The notes beneath the pieces were generated by a model. It saw only the letters and a list, made by a program, of their open reading frames with translations, had not been told where the DNA came from and made no database searches. From positions 620,001-684,000 of the forward strand of contig NZ_REFH01000008.1 of assembly GCF_003688495.1 (NCBI RefSeq): a stretch of 64,000 bases of DNA. Direction: 5' to 3'. The stretch comes from Flavobacterium weaverense. Its GTDB lineage: Bacteria; Bacteroidota; Bacteroidia; Flavobacteriales; Flavobacteriaceae. The position numbers and the translations under genes were made by a program. This document shows, one piece after another, positions 54,669 to 63,539 of the stretch; positions within the stretch are counted from its first letter, which is position 1; each line of letters starts with the position of its first letter.

Positions 54669-55434
54669 AATCAAACCTCAAGTAACTCTAGTTGGTGCGG
54701 GTCCAGGAGATCCAGATTTACTAACAATAAAAGGAGCAAAAGCTTTGGCAGAAGCCGATGTCGTTTTGTACGATGCGCTATCAAATGATGAACTATTATC
54801 TTTTGCACCTAAAAACGCATTAAAAATATTTGTTGGAAAAAGAAAGGGTTGCCATGCATACACGCAAGAGGAAATTAACCAATTAATTGTAGACAATGCA
54901 CTTACTTATGGCCATGTGGTTCGTTTGAAAGGTGGAGATCCATTTATTTTTGGAAGAGGAAGTGAGGAAATAGAATTCGTAGAAAGTTTCGGAATTCCCA
55001 CATTTGTAATTCCTGGAATTTCATCCTCGATTGCGGTTCCTGCAACGCAAGGAATTTCGTTGACAAAAAGAGGAGTTTCAGAGAGCTTTTGGGTAATTAC
55101 AGGAACAACTTCAACAAGAAAATTGTCTAATGATGTTGCTTTAGCGGCTCAATCAACAGCAACAGTAGTAATATTAATGGGAATGAGTAAGTTAGATGAA
55201 ATTGTTGCTTTATTCCAAAAAGAGTCTAAAGGAGAAGTGGCAGTTGCAATTATTCAAAACGGAACAACACCTCAAGAGAAATTAGGAGTTGGAACAATCG
55301 ACAGCATTCAAAAAGTCGTTTCAGAGAACAAATTGAGTTCTCCAGCGATTATCGTAATTGGCGAAGTTGTCAGAGAAAGTAATAAGTTAAAAGGCTTCTA
55401 CGAAGAATTTGTCTCTTCTAAAATACTATTGTAA
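54658..55434 (+). CDS. cobA: Uroporphyrinogen-III C-methyltransferase
   Basis: 258 residues. The SUMT signature GAGPGDPDLLTIKGA is at the N-terminus and RLKGGDPFIFGRG in the middle. It makes precorrin-2, the first step toward sirohaem for the sulfite reductase. It overlaps the reductase gene by 11 bases and the next gene by one base. Confidence 0.97.
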   Translation: MKNRIKPQVTLVGAGPGDPDLLTIKGAKALAEADVVLYDALSNDELLSFAPKNALKIFVGKRKGCHAYTQEEINQLIVDNALTYGHVVRLKGGDPFIFGRGSEEIEFVESFGIPTFVIPGISSSIAVPATQGISLTKRGVSESFWVITGTTSTRKLSNDVALAAQSTATVVILMGMSKLDEIVALFQKESKGEVAVAIIQNGTTPQEKLGVGTIDSIQKVVSENKLSSPAIIVIGEVVRESNKLKGFYEEFVSSKILL

Positions 55435-56078
55435 TGAAACAAGAAGAATCATTTTCTAAAATTCACGACTCGGCTCTCCTCTCCTTCGGAGAGGGGTTGG
55501 GGGAGAGGAATGAATTGTATCCCATTTTCTTAAAAGTGCATCAGCTAAATGTACTTATAGTTGGCGGCGGAAATGTAGGATTAGAAAAATTATCTTTTTT
55601 ATTAAAATCTAGTCCGAAAGCTATTGTTGAAGTCGTAGCTCCGCGATTTTTACCAGAACTAGTCGATTTAGTACATCAACATGATTCGGTAAAACTGACA
55701 ATGAAAAAATTCAAGAAAAGAATGCTCAAAAAAAGGCATTTGGTTATTGCTTGCACGGATGATTTAGAAGTAAATAAAAAGATCTACGACTTATCAAGAG
55801 AAAGATACTTGCTTTGCAATATCGCTGATACGCCTCAGTTGTGTGATTATTATCTGGGCGGAATTGTCACTAAAGGCAACGTAAAAATTGCTATATCAAC
55901 TAATGGTAAATCTCCGACAACAGCTAAAAGGCTGCGACAATTTTTTGAAGAAGTAATCCCAGATGATATTAATAAAATGGTAGAAAACTTAAATGAATAT
56001 CGGAAAACTTTGAAAGGAAACTTTGAAGAAAAAGTCGAAAAAATGAATAAGATTACTGAAACGTTAAAAAATATATAA
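55434..56078 (+). CDS. Sirohaem synthase, precorrin-2 dehydrogenase / ferrochelatase part (CysG N-terminal type)
   Basis: 214 residues. The NAD-binding motif VLIVGGGNVGLEKL begins near residue 40. It oxidises precorrin-2 to sirohydrochlorin and may insert iron. The segment DSALLSFGEGLGERNE (about residues 12-27) is encoded by the right half of the GC-rich palindromic repeat family (55470-55508), inserted in frame between the ATG that overlaps cobA (TAATG) and the usual N-terminus NELYPIFLK. The protein is therefore about 25 residues longer than expected at its N-terminus, or is initiated later. Confidence 0.92.
   Translation: MKQEESFSKIHDSALLSFGEGLGERNELYPIFLKVHQLNVLIVGGGNVGLEKLSFLLKSSPKAIVEVVAPRFLPELVDLVHQHDSVKLTMKKFKKRMLKKRHLVIACTDDLEVNKKIYDLSRERYLLCNIADTPQLCDYYLGGIVTKGNVKIAISTNGKSPTTAKRLRQFFEEVIPDDINKMVENLNEYRKTLKGNFEEKVEKMNKITETLKNI
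55470..55509 (+). repeat. GC-rich palindromic half-element within the sirohaem synthase coding sequence
   Basis: GGCTCTCCTCTCCTTCGGAG followed by AGGGGTTGGGGGAGAGGAA. Same right-half type as those just before osmC, metZ, the sulfite reductase gene and metF, but here in frame inside the N-terminal codons. Confidence 0.88.
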
Positions 56079-56178
56079 AAAGTTCCTGTAGATTTAAAGG
56101 AATGATAAAAATCATAAAAAGGAGAAGCAAATATTCGTTTCTTTGTAAACTCAAAAAATGACTATAAATAGTAATGTA

Positions 56179-57231
56179 ATGATTAAAACTGATATTCTTA
56201 TAATAGGAGCTGGTCCAACAGGTTTATTTGCTGTTTTTGAAGCCGGTTTGTTAAAGTTAAAATGCCACATACTAGATGCGTTGCCACAAGCAGGAGGGCA
56301 ACTTTCAGAATTATACCCTAAAAAACCAATATACGATATTCCAGGATTTCCAGAAGTTTTAGCTGGGGATTTAGTTGATAACTTAATGGAACAAATTAAG
56401 CAGTTTGAACCTGGATTTACGTTAGGAGAACGAGCAGAAACAATAGAAAAGCAAGATGATGGAACTTTTATAGTTACATCTAATAAAGGAACACAATTTC
56501 ACGCTCCAGTAATTGCGATTGCAGGTGGTTTAGGAAGTTTTGAACCAAGAAAACCACTTATTGATGGAATTAATTTCTATGAAGATAAAGGAATTAAATA
56601 TTTTATAAAAGATCCAGAGGAATTTAGAGATAAGAAAGTTGTTATCGCTGGAGGTGGAGATTCTGCTTTAGATTGGAGTATTTTCCTGTCTAATATTGCT
56701 TCAGAAGTAACATTAGTTCATCGAAGAAACGAATTCAGAGGTGCTCTAGATTCTGTTGAAAAAGTACAAGAATTAAAAGATGCTGGAAAAATAAGACTAA
56801 TTACGCCGGCAGAGGTTATCGGTATAAATGGAGCTGAACATATCGAATCGGTTGTTTTAGATGAAAACGGAGCACAAAGAACAATTGCTACAGATTTCTT
56901 TATTCCACTTTTTGGTCTTACACCTAAATTAGGTCCTATTGGAGATTGGGGATTAGAAATTGAAAAGAATGCAATCAAAGTAAATAATGCTTTAGATTAT
57001 CAAACTAATATTCCGGGTATTTTTGCAATAGGTGACGTAAATATCTATCCAGGAAAATTAAAATTAATACTTTGTGGCTTCCACGAAGCAACTTTAATGT
57101 GTCAAGCTGCATACCAGATCATAAATCCAGGTAAGAAATATGTTCTAAAATACACTACGGTTGCTGGAGTAGACGGCTTTGATGGAACTCGTAAAGAAGC
57201 TCCAAAAGCAGTGGTTAAAGCAATAGTTTAA
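56179..57231 (+). CDS. Ferredoxin-NADP reductase, thioredoxin-reductase-like
   Basis: 350 residues from the ATG at 56179, where the protein begins MIKTDILIIGAGPTGL as in the family; an ATG at 56158 would add seven residues. FAD motif GAGPTG, NADPH motif GGGDSALDW, and the C-terminal IFAIGDVNIYPGK. The CxxC of thioredoxin reductase is missing, which marks the FNR type. It probably reduces ferredoxin for the sulfite reductase. Confidence 0.92.
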   Translation: MIKTDILIIGAGPTGLFAVFEAGLLKLKCHILDALPQAGGQLSELYPKKPIYDIPGFPEVLAGDLVDNLMEQIKQFEPGFTLGERAETIEKQDDGTFIVTSNKGTQFHAPVIAIAGGLGSFEPRKPLIDGINFYEDKGIKYFIKDPEEFRDKKVVIAGGGDSALDWSIFLSNIASEVTLVHRRNEFRGALDSVEKVQELKDAGKIRLITPAEVIGINGAEHIESVVLDENGAQRTIATDFFIPLFGLTPKLGPIGDWGLEIEKNAIKVNNALDYQTNIPGIFAIGDVNIYPGKLKLILCGFHEATLMCQAAYQIINPGKKYVLKYTTVAGVDGFDGTRKEAPKAVVKAIV

Positions 57232-57258
57232 CAATTTCCCATAAAATAGTTAAAAAAT

Positions 57259-57290
57259 ATAGCGTTATTACTTGCAAGTAGTAGCGCTAT
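57259..57290. promoter_or_regulatory. 32-bp near-perfect palindrome over the metH promoter
   Basis: ATAGCGTTATTACTTG and CAAGTAGTAGCGCTAT pair over all 16 positions (two G-U) with no loop. The TTG at its centre (57272-57274) is 21 bases from TACTTTG (57296-57302), so it may cover the -33 element. It could be an operator or the end of the upstream transcript. Confidence 0.55.
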
Positions 57291-57325
57291 GTCTTTACTT
57301 TGCATTGTTCATATATTTATTGACA

Positions 57326-57442
57326 GTTATCACGAAAGGCGGAGGGAAAGACCCAATGAAACCTTAGCAACCCTTTATCTTTTAAAGAAGGTGCTACATT
57401 CTACTTTATGCTGAATTTATTTCAGTAATTAAGATAGATAAC
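57326..57442 (+). promoter_or_regulatory. SAM-I (S-box type) riboswitch before metH
   Basis: Core GGCGGAGGGA, GACCCAATGAAACC, TTAGCAACC, AAGGTGCTACATTC, AAGATAGATAAC. P1 pairs GTTATC (57326-57331) with GATAAC (57437-57442); P4 spans about 57405-57430. It closely matches the riboswitch at 42028. A 21-base part of its P4 is exactly complementary to sequence in the repeat downstream (57587-57607). Confidence 0.9.
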
Positions 57443-57497
57443 ACACGAATACTCACAGCAGTATTTCTCAAAATTTTTCTTGATAACATATCGATAT

Positions 57498-57633
57498 TTA
57501 GCCCACTGAATTAATTTCAGTTTTAGGAGCGAATTATTATGCTTTTTTGCTAATAATTTTCCCGCTGTTCACTGTATCTTTTTCTCCTGAAATAAATTCA
57601 GCATAAAAAGGATGCCGTTTCCATCGGGGCTAA
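57498..57633 (-). repeat. Flavobacterial dispersed repeat between the riboswitch and metH
   Basis: Ends TTAGCCC (57498-57504) and GGGCTAA (57627-57633). Inside are TTTTAGGAGC, AAGATACAGTGAACAGCGGG (read on the minus strand) and GATGGAAACGGCATCC, blocks known from repeats in many Flavobacterium genomes. Three small CTGAA...TTCAG palindromes or halves are present. It makes up most of the 485-base leader of metH. Confidence 0.75.
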
Positions 57634-57716
57634 GCAGTTTATATATTGAATTTTTGTTAGTATTAATAAAATGTACAGATCTCTATAACAAAGAGGTTTT
57701 TAAGAAATAAACGATT

Positions 57717-58718
57717 ATGTCAGATATTCAAAAGGCCATAAAAGAGAGAATTCTTATTCTTGATGGCGCAATGGGAACTATGTTACAACGCTACAATTTC
57801 TCCGAAGAAGATTTTCGTGGAGAGCGTTTTAAAGATTTCCCACATTCACTTAAAGGAAATAATGATTTACTATCACTGACCCAACCCAAAGCGATAAAAG
57901 AAGTTCACGCTAAATATTTTGATGCAGGAGCAGACATCATAGAAACGAACACTTTTTCGAGTACCACTATTGGAATGGCTGATTATCATCTCCAAGATTT
58001 CGTGTACGAAATGAATTTTCAATCTGCAAAAATTGCTCGCGAAGTTGCTGATGACTTTACCGCTAGAAATCCAGAGAAACCTCGTTTTGTAGCAGGTTCA
58101 GTAGGACCAACAAATAGAACGGCAAGTATGTCGCCAGATGTGAATGATCCAGGATATAGAGCAGTAACTTTTGATGATTTGCGCAAAGCTTACAAGCAGC
58201 AAGTAGAAGCCTTGATGGATGGTGGCTGCGATATATTACTTGTAGAAACTATTTTCGACACCTTGAATGCTAAAGCAGCGCTTTTTGCTATTGAAGAAGT
58301 CAAAGACGAACGCAATATTGAAATCCCAATCATGGTTTCAGGAACAATTACCGATGCATCAGGAAGAACACTTTCAGGACAAACCGTTGAAGCATTTTTA
58401 GTTTCAGTTTCACACATTCCCTTATTAAGTGTAGGTTTCAATTGTGCGCTTGGAGCCGACTTATTAAAACCATACTTGCAAACATTATCTCATAACACAT
58501 CATTTAATGTTTCGGCGCATCCTAATGCAGGATTGCCAAATGCTTTTGGAGAATACGATGAAACACCAGAAGAAATGCAAGCCCAAATCAAAACGTATTT
58601 AGACGATAATTTAGTAAATATAATAGGTGGTTGTTGTGGAACAACTCCACAACACATCAAGTTGATTGCAGATATTGCTAAGGATTATAAACCAAGAGTT
58701 TCGACGGCTGTGATGTAA
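57717..58718 (+). CDS. Methionine synthase, homocysteine-binding part
   Basis: 333 residues. Equivalent to the N-terminal domain of Met[25 protein letters not shown] and the zinc ligands in GFNCALG and GGCCGTTP. It binds and activates homocysteine. The rest of MetH is encoded by a second gene 0.9 kb downstream, a split known in flavobacteria. It is controlled by a SAM riboswitch. Confidence 0.96.
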   Translation: MSDIQKAIKERILILDGAMGTMLQRYNFSEEDFRGERFKDFPHSLKGNNDLLSLTQPKAIKEVHAKYFDAGADIIETNTFSSTTIGMADYHLQDFVYEMNFQSAKIAREVADDFTARNPEKPRFVAGSVGPTNRTASMSPDVNDPGYRAVTFDDLRKAYKQQVEALMDGGCDILLVETIFDTLNAKAALFAIEEVKDERNIEIPIMVSGTITDASGRTLSGQTVEAFLVSVSHIPLLSVGFNCALGADLLKPYLQTLSHNTSFNVSAHPNAGLPNAFGEYDETPEEMQAQIKTYLDDNLVNIIGGCCGTTPQHIKLIADIAKDYKPRVSTAVM

Positions 58719-58727
58719 AATGTTGAT

Positions 58728-58766
58728 ATAACCTTTGTCAAAGTTTTAAACTTTGACAAAGGTTAT
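58728..58766. repeat. AACCTTTGTCAAAGTT palindrome, copy 2
   Basis: Arms of 18 bp (58728-58745 and 58749-58766) around a 3-base loop, ten bases after the metH stop. Same sequence as 31251-31289. Confidence 0.85.
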
Positions 58767-58841
58767 GAGTTGTTGATCGTTTACAAGATCTAATAGCTTG
58801 CCCGTGCGATGAAAAGGTAATTAAATAAGGGTTGGAGTTAT

Positions 58842-59282
58842 ATGAAAGAGGATAATAGGATGAAATTTAAAAATTTGACAATAGTGATGGTTATTGTTTG
58901 CATTTTGTCGATGATCATATTATTGTATACAAATTATAAGCACAATCAATTCGACAGCCGTAAAAAAACCTTTGAAGGTGAGGCAATTGCTTTGACAATG
59001 AAGTTTAAGAAGTCTGGTAAAATGAGGTATTTAGTATATTGTTTTTATGTTGATGGTAAAATTTTATCTAAGAGAAAAGTAATAGGAGGTGATGAGATTT
59101 TAAATAAGTTTTATAAAGTAAAATATCATTTAAATAACCCTAGAGCAAATTACATCATTTTGGATAAAGAATTGAAACCGGATTCGCTTACTCTCGTTAA
59201 GGCTGGTTTTTCTAAAATCAAATATTATACTTATGATAGTGGTGTTACAAATAAATATTTAGAAAGATCTAAATGGAAATGA
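58842..59282 (+). CDS. Membrane-anchored hypothetical protein
   Basis: 146 residues (ATG at 58842 or 58860). One N-terminal membrane helix (about 13-30) is followed by a soluble beta-rich domain (GEAIALTMKFKKSGKMRYL, KVKYHLNNPRANYI), resembling small DUF3592-like proteins found scattered in flavobacterial genomes. Function unknown. It lies between the two metH genes among several repeats, so it looks like an insertion into a conserved operon. Confidence 0.7.
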   Translation: MKEDNRMKFKNLTIVMVIVCILSMIILLYTNYKHNQFDSRKKTFEGEAIALTMKFKKSGKMRYLVYCFYVDGKILSKRKVIGGDEILNKFYKVKYHLNNPRANYIILDKELKPDSLTLVKAGFSKIKYYTYDSGVTNKYLERSKWK

Positions 59283-59286
59283 TAAG

Positions 59287-59312
59287 GCTAGCGCGAGCGT
59301 CATGCTCGTGCC
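59287..59312. repeat. Short GC-rich palindrome GCGCGAGCGTC...GCTCGTGCC
   Basis: GCGAGCGTCATGCTCGT is an imperfect palindrome right after the stop codon of the hypothetical gene; such CGAGC elements are dispersed in related genomes. Confidence 0.5.
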
Positions 59313-59357
59313 CACAAGGAGAATAAACGTTCTTCAAGAAATAAAAGCAACAAGTAA

Positions 59358-59432
59358 GTCATTCCGAGGAACGACGGAACCGCATCACGAGAGTAACCAG
59401 AATGATTTCTTTGCTTCGTTCCTCGCAATGAC
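59358..59432. repeat. GTCATTGCGAGGAACGAAGC-type inverted repeat
   Basis: Ends GTCATTCCGAGGAACGACGG and GCTTCGTTCCTCGCAATGAC are inverted copies with two or three differences; 75 bases in total. This short repeat is found in many Bacteroidota genomes. Confidence 0.8.
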
Positions 59433-59445
59433 AGAGTACAAAACT

Positions 59446-59534
59446 GCGTGAGGGATAGTAGCGGCATCCTTTTGTGAAGCGATAGCGAAACAAAAGATAT
59501 AGCGGATAGCCCATTCGCCGCGGCGAACACGCCC
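59446..59534 (-). repeat. Flavobacterial dispersed repeat, second member, reversed
   Basis: Minus strand reads GGGCGTG, GGGCTATCCGCTATATC, GGATGCCGCTACTATCCCTC and ACGC. Same family as 48001-48137. With the two repeats upstream it fills the gap before the second metH gene, in which I see no clear promoter. Confidence 0.8.
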
Positions 59535-59601
59535 AAAATAATAAGATAAAAGATTAAATCTATTTCATTTTAAAAATGTGATAAGATTAAAAATAAATAA
59601 A

Positions 59602-62283
59602 ATGGCAGAAAAAGTAACAAGAAAAAACCTTGTATTAGCAGGATTAGAGCCTTTGATTATAACACCAGAGAGTTTGTTTATCAACGTTGGGGAACGAACA
59701 AACGTTACAGGTTCTAGAAAATTCCTTCGGTTAATCAAGGAAGAAAAATACGAAGAAGCACTTAGTATTGCAAAAGAGCAAGTAGAAGGTGGCGCCCAAA
59801 TTATCGATATTAATATGGATGAAGGGATGCTTGATGGGGTTTATGCAATGACAAAATTCCTGAATTTAATTGCTGCTGAACCTGATATTTCCCGTGTACC
59901 CATCATGATTGATAGCTCGAAATGGGAAATCATTGAAGCAGGTTTAAAAGTAGTTCAGGGAAAAAGTGTAGTGAATTCTATTTCTTTGAAAGAGGGTGAA
60001 GAAGCTTTTATTCATCATGCTAAATTAATTAAGCGTTATGGAGCTGCAGTAATTGTAATGGCTTTTGATGAGGTTGGACAGGCTGATAATTACGAGCGAA
60101 GAGTCGAAATTTGTCAGCGTTCTTATGATATTTTAGTGGATAAGGTTGGTTTTCCAGCACAAGACATAATCTTTGATTTAAATATATTTCCAGTTGCAAC
60201 AGGAATGGACGAGCATCGCCTTAATGCTTTAGATTTCTTTAGAGGAACAAAATGGGTTCGTGAAAACTTACCTCATGCGCATATTAGTGGTGGAGTAAGC
60301 AACGTGTCCTTTTCTTTTAGAGGGAACGATACGGTTCGTGAAGCCATGCATTCTGTGTTTTTGTATCATGCCATTCAAAATGGAATGACAATGGGAATTG
60401 TAAATCCTGAAATGCTTTCGATTTACGACGAAATCCCAAAGGATTTATTAGAGCATGTTGAAGATGTTATTTTAAATAGAAGAGATGATGCGACAGAACG
60501 CTTATTGGATTTTGCAGAAAATGTAAAAGGCGATGTAAAAGGAAATGAGAAAGCAATTCAAGAATGGCGTTCAGGAACCGTTCAAGAAAGAATTACACAT
60601 TCACTTGTAAAAGGAGTTGACCAGTTTATTGAAGAAGATGTCGAGGAAGCGCGACTATCAGCTAAAAAACCAATTGAAGTTATCGAAATAAACTTGATGA
60701 CAGGAATGAATGTCGTGGGTGATTTATTTGGATCTGGAAAAATGTTTTTGCCGCAGGTGGTAAAATCGGCTCGTGTAATGAAAAAAGCAGTTGCTTATTT
60801 ATTGCCGTTTATTGAAGCCTCAAAACAAGCGGGCGATAAGCAAGGAAATGGAAAGATCTTAATGGCAACTGTAAAAGGGGACGTTCATGATATTGGTAAA
60901 AATATCGTTTCGGTGGTTTTGGCGTGTAATAATTATGAGATCGTAGATTTGGGTGTGATGGTTGCTCCAGATAAGATCATAGCTGCGGCGATAGAACATA
61001 ATGTTGATATTATTGGTCTTAGTGGATTAATTACTCCGTCGCTTGACGAAATGGTTTATCTAGCTAAAGAATTAGATAAGCGTGATTTCAAAATCCCAAT
61101 CATGATTGGTGGAGCGACTACTTCGAGAGCGCATACTGCCGTTAAAATTGCACCCCAATACAGACAAACAGTAATTCACGTTAATGATGCTTCAAGAGCT
61201 GTTACGGTCGCGGGAAGCCTGCTTAATAATGATCGAAAAATATATATGGCATCGATTCGTGAAGAATATGACGCTTTTAGAGAGACATTTTTAAATAGAT
61301 CTCGAGATAAAAATTATTTAACTATTGAACAAGCTCGAAAGAATAAATTGCAGTTGGATTGGGAGAACTATACTCCTAAGAAACCGAATTTTATTGGCGT
61401 AAAAGCAATCGAAGTTGATATAGATGTTTTAGTTCCATATATCGACTGGACGCCATTTTTTAGAACTTGGGAATTGCACGGAAAATATCCAGCTATTCTT
61501 ACTGATGAGGTAGTTGGTGAGCAAGCAACTGCTGTTTTTGCTGATGCTCAGGAAATGTTAGCAATTATTTTGAAAGAGAAAAAGCTTGACGCCAAAGGAA
61601 TATACGGTATTTTTCCAGCGAACCAAGTCAACGATGATGATATCGAGCTGAGCGACGAAAATGGAAAAGTATTAGATAAATTTTTGACATTACGTCAGCA
61701 ATCACAAAAAACTAAAGGTGCTCCAAATATTGCTTTATCTGATTTTATTGCACCAAAAGACAGTGGTAAAACGGATTACATGGGTGCGTTTTGTGTGGCT
61801 ACTGGTTTTGGTGTTGATGAATGGGCTGAAGAATTTGTAAAAGATTTAGATGATTATAATGCGATAATGGTCAAAGCATTAGCGGATCGTTTAGCGGAAG
61901 CTTTCGCAGAATACCTTCACGAAAAAGTACGTAAGGAAATTTGGGGTTACTCAGCTGATGAAGCTTTAAGTACCGAAGATATGATTGCAGAAACGTATAA
62001 AGGAATTCGTCCAGCACCAGGTTATCCAGCTTGTCCAGACCATTTAGAAAAGCCAACAATTTTTAAACTACTTAATGTAGAAAAAGAAATAGGAGTTGTT
62101 TTAACTGAAAGTATGGCGATGTGGCCTGCTTCTGCTGTTTCAGGATATTATTTTGCCAACCCAGAAAGTAAATATTTCGGACTTGGTAAGATAAAAGATG
62201 ATCAAGTTATTGATTATGCTAAGCGAAGAAGTATTCCAACAGAAGAAGCAATGAAATGGTTAAACCCAAATATAGCAGATTAA
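59602..62283 (+). CDS. metH: Methionine synthase, cobalamin-dependent catalytic and activation part
   Basis: 893 residues from the ATG at 59602 (a GTG lies in frame at 59578). Domains in order: pterin-binding (about 25-290; [11 protein letters not shown]), cobalamin cap and binding with DVHDIGKN (His429 as lower cobalt ligand) and [13 protein letters not shown], then the SAM-dependent activation domain with [12 protein letters not shown] (about 803). It transfers the methyl group of methyl-THF to homocysteine bound by the separate N-terminal subunit. Followed by metF. Confidence 0.96.
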   Translation: MAEKVTRKNLVLAGLEPLIITPESLFINVGERTNVTGSRKFLRLIKEEKYEEALSIAKEQVEGGAQIIDINMDEGMLDGVYAMTKFLNLIAAEPDISRVPIMIDSSKWEIIEAGLKVVQGKSVVNSISLKEGEEAFIHHAKLIKRYGAAVIVMAFDEVGQADNYERRVEICQRSYDILVDKVGFPAQDIIFDLNIFPVATGMDEHRLNALDFFRGTKWVRENLPHAHISGGVSNVSFSFRGNDTVREAMHSVFLYHAIQNGMTMGIVNPEMLSIYDEIPKDLLEHVEDVILNRRDDATERLLDFAENVKGDVKGNEKAIQEWRSGTVQERITHSLVKGVDQFIEEDVEEARLSAKKPIEVIEINLMTGMNVVGDLFGSGKMFLPQVVKSARVMKKAVAYLLPFIEASKQAGDKQGNGKILMATVKGDVHDIGKNIVSVVLACNNYEIVDLGVMVAPDKIIAAAIEHNVDIIGLSGLITPSLDEMVYLAKELDKRDFKIPIMIGGATTSRAHTAVKIAPQYRQTVIHVNDASRAVTVAGSLLNNDRKIYMASIREEYDAFRETFLNRSRDKNYLTIEQARKNKLQLDWENYTPKKPNFIGVKAIEVDIDVLVPYIDWTPFFRTWELHGKYPAILTDEVVGEQATAVFADAQEMLAIILKEKKLDAKGIYGIFPANQVNDDDIELSDENGKVLDKFLTLRQQSQKTKGAPNIALSDFIAPKDSGKTDYMGAFCVATGFGVDEWAEEFVKDLDDYNAIMVKALADRLAEAFAEYLHEKVRKEIWGYSADEALSTEDMIAETYKGIRPAPGYPACPDHLEKPTIFKLLNVEKEIGVVLTESMAMWPASAVSGYYFANPESKYFGLGKIKDDQVIDYAKRRSIPTEEAMKWLNPNIAD

Positions 62284-62387
62284 AATCCCCTCCCAGCCTC
62301 CCCGAAGGGGAGGAGCAGGAGTTTAAAAGATTGTTCAATTAAAATTACCCGAGATCTCCCCTCCTTCGGAGGGATCGGGGGAGGATT
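62284..62387 (+). repeat. Paired palindromic element between metH and metF
   Basis: Left half 62284-62313 (CCCCTCCCAGCCTCCCCGAA) after the stop, right half 62354-62386 (TCTCCCCTCCTTCGGAGGGA then TCGGGGGAGGAT) before the start. Same design as in the other sulfur-gene gaps. Confidence 0.8.
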
Positions 62388-63344
62388 ATGAAAGTAACAC
62401 AACATATAGAGGAATCCAAAGGAGAAACATTATTCTCATTTGAAATCATTCCGCCTCAAAAAGGCAAAAGTATTCAAGAATTATACGACAATATTGATCC
62501 ATTGATGGAATTCAAGCCACCATTCATTGATGTTACTACTTCGAGAGAAGAGTATATTTATGTAGATAAAGGCAATGGTTTATTAGCTAAAAGATTAACG
62601 AGAATGCGTCCAGGGACGCTTGGTATTTGTGCTTCTATAAAACATAAATATGATGTAGACACTGTCCCTCATGTTCTTTGTGGTGGTTTTACTAAAGAGG
62701 AAACGGAGTATCTTTTAGTAGATTGTCACTATTTAGGAATTAATAATGTTATGGCTTTACGCGGTGATGCAATGAAGGATGAGCAATCGTTTGTAGCAAA
62801 AGCTGGAGGGAACAATTATGCAGTTGATCTGGTAAATCAAATTTATCACTTGAATCAAGGGAAGTACTTACATGACGTAATGCATGTGGACAACAAAGCT
62901 GATTTTTGTATAGGTGTTGCAGGTTATCCTGAAAAACATCTAGAATCACCTTCACTACTTTCCGATTTAAAACGTCTTAAAGAAAAAGTTGACGCAGGAG
63001 CAGATTATGTGGTTACACAGATGTTTTTTGATAATGCTAAATATTTTCAATTTGTTGACAAAGCAAGAGAAATGGGAATAACTGTTCCTATAATTCCCGG
63101 TATTAAACCGCTTGCAGTTCAAAGACATTTACAGGTTTTACCACAAATTTTTCGCATCGATTTGCCTGAAGACTTAATCAGAGCAGTGGACGATTGCAAA
63201 GATAACGCAGCCATTAGAGAAGTAGGAATTGAATGGGCAATCCAGCAATCATTAGAGCTTAAAGCTGCCGGTGTTCCGGTTTTACATTATTACTCAATGG
63301 GAAAATCAGAGAATATTAGACAAATAGCAAGTCAGGTTTTTTAA
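62388..63344 (+). CDS. metF: 5,10-methylenetetrahydrofolate reductase
   Basis: 318 residues. It makes the methyl-THF used by MetH. FEIIPPQKGKS near the N-terminus (catalytic Glu), ALRGDAM, and the QMFFDNAKYF and IPGIKPL segments are conserved. Last gene of the metH-metF unit. Confidence 0.97.
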   Translation: MKVTQHIEESKGETLFSFEIIPPQKGKSIQELYDNIDPLMEFKPPFIDVTTSREEYIYVDKGNGLLAKRLTRMRPGTLGICASIKHKYDVDTVPHVLCGGFTKEETEYLLVDCHYLGINNVMALRGDAMKDEQSFVAKAGGNNYAVDLVNQIYHLNQGKYLHDVMHVDNKADFCIGVAGYPEKHLESPSLLSDLKRLKEKVDAGADYVVTQMFFDNAKYFQFVDKAREMGITVPIIPGIKPLAVQRHLQVLPQIFRIDLPEDLIRAVDDCKDNAAIREVGIEWAIQQSLELKAAGVPVLHYYSMGKSENIRQIASQVF

Positions 63345-63539
63345 GAATAATAAAAAGTCAGGCTTTATTTTTTAGAAAGATATTCTCTTTACTCTTTGAT
63401 TTTTAGTTGATTGTGATTTGTTTTAAGTAAAACAAGTGCGTAAATTATTTCTACTAAATTTTGAAAAAAATAGTGTGTAAGAATAAGTAGATTTAATTCA
63501 ATTACATTTATCAAATAAAAACGATAGAGAAAACAAAAT

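Noticed and set aside
59300..59536. 78-codon minus-strand ORF in the metH gap
   Set aside because: Consists entirely of dispersed repeats (LSLRGTKQR is the translation of the GTCATTGCGAGG-type repeat); such ORFs are often wrongly annotated.
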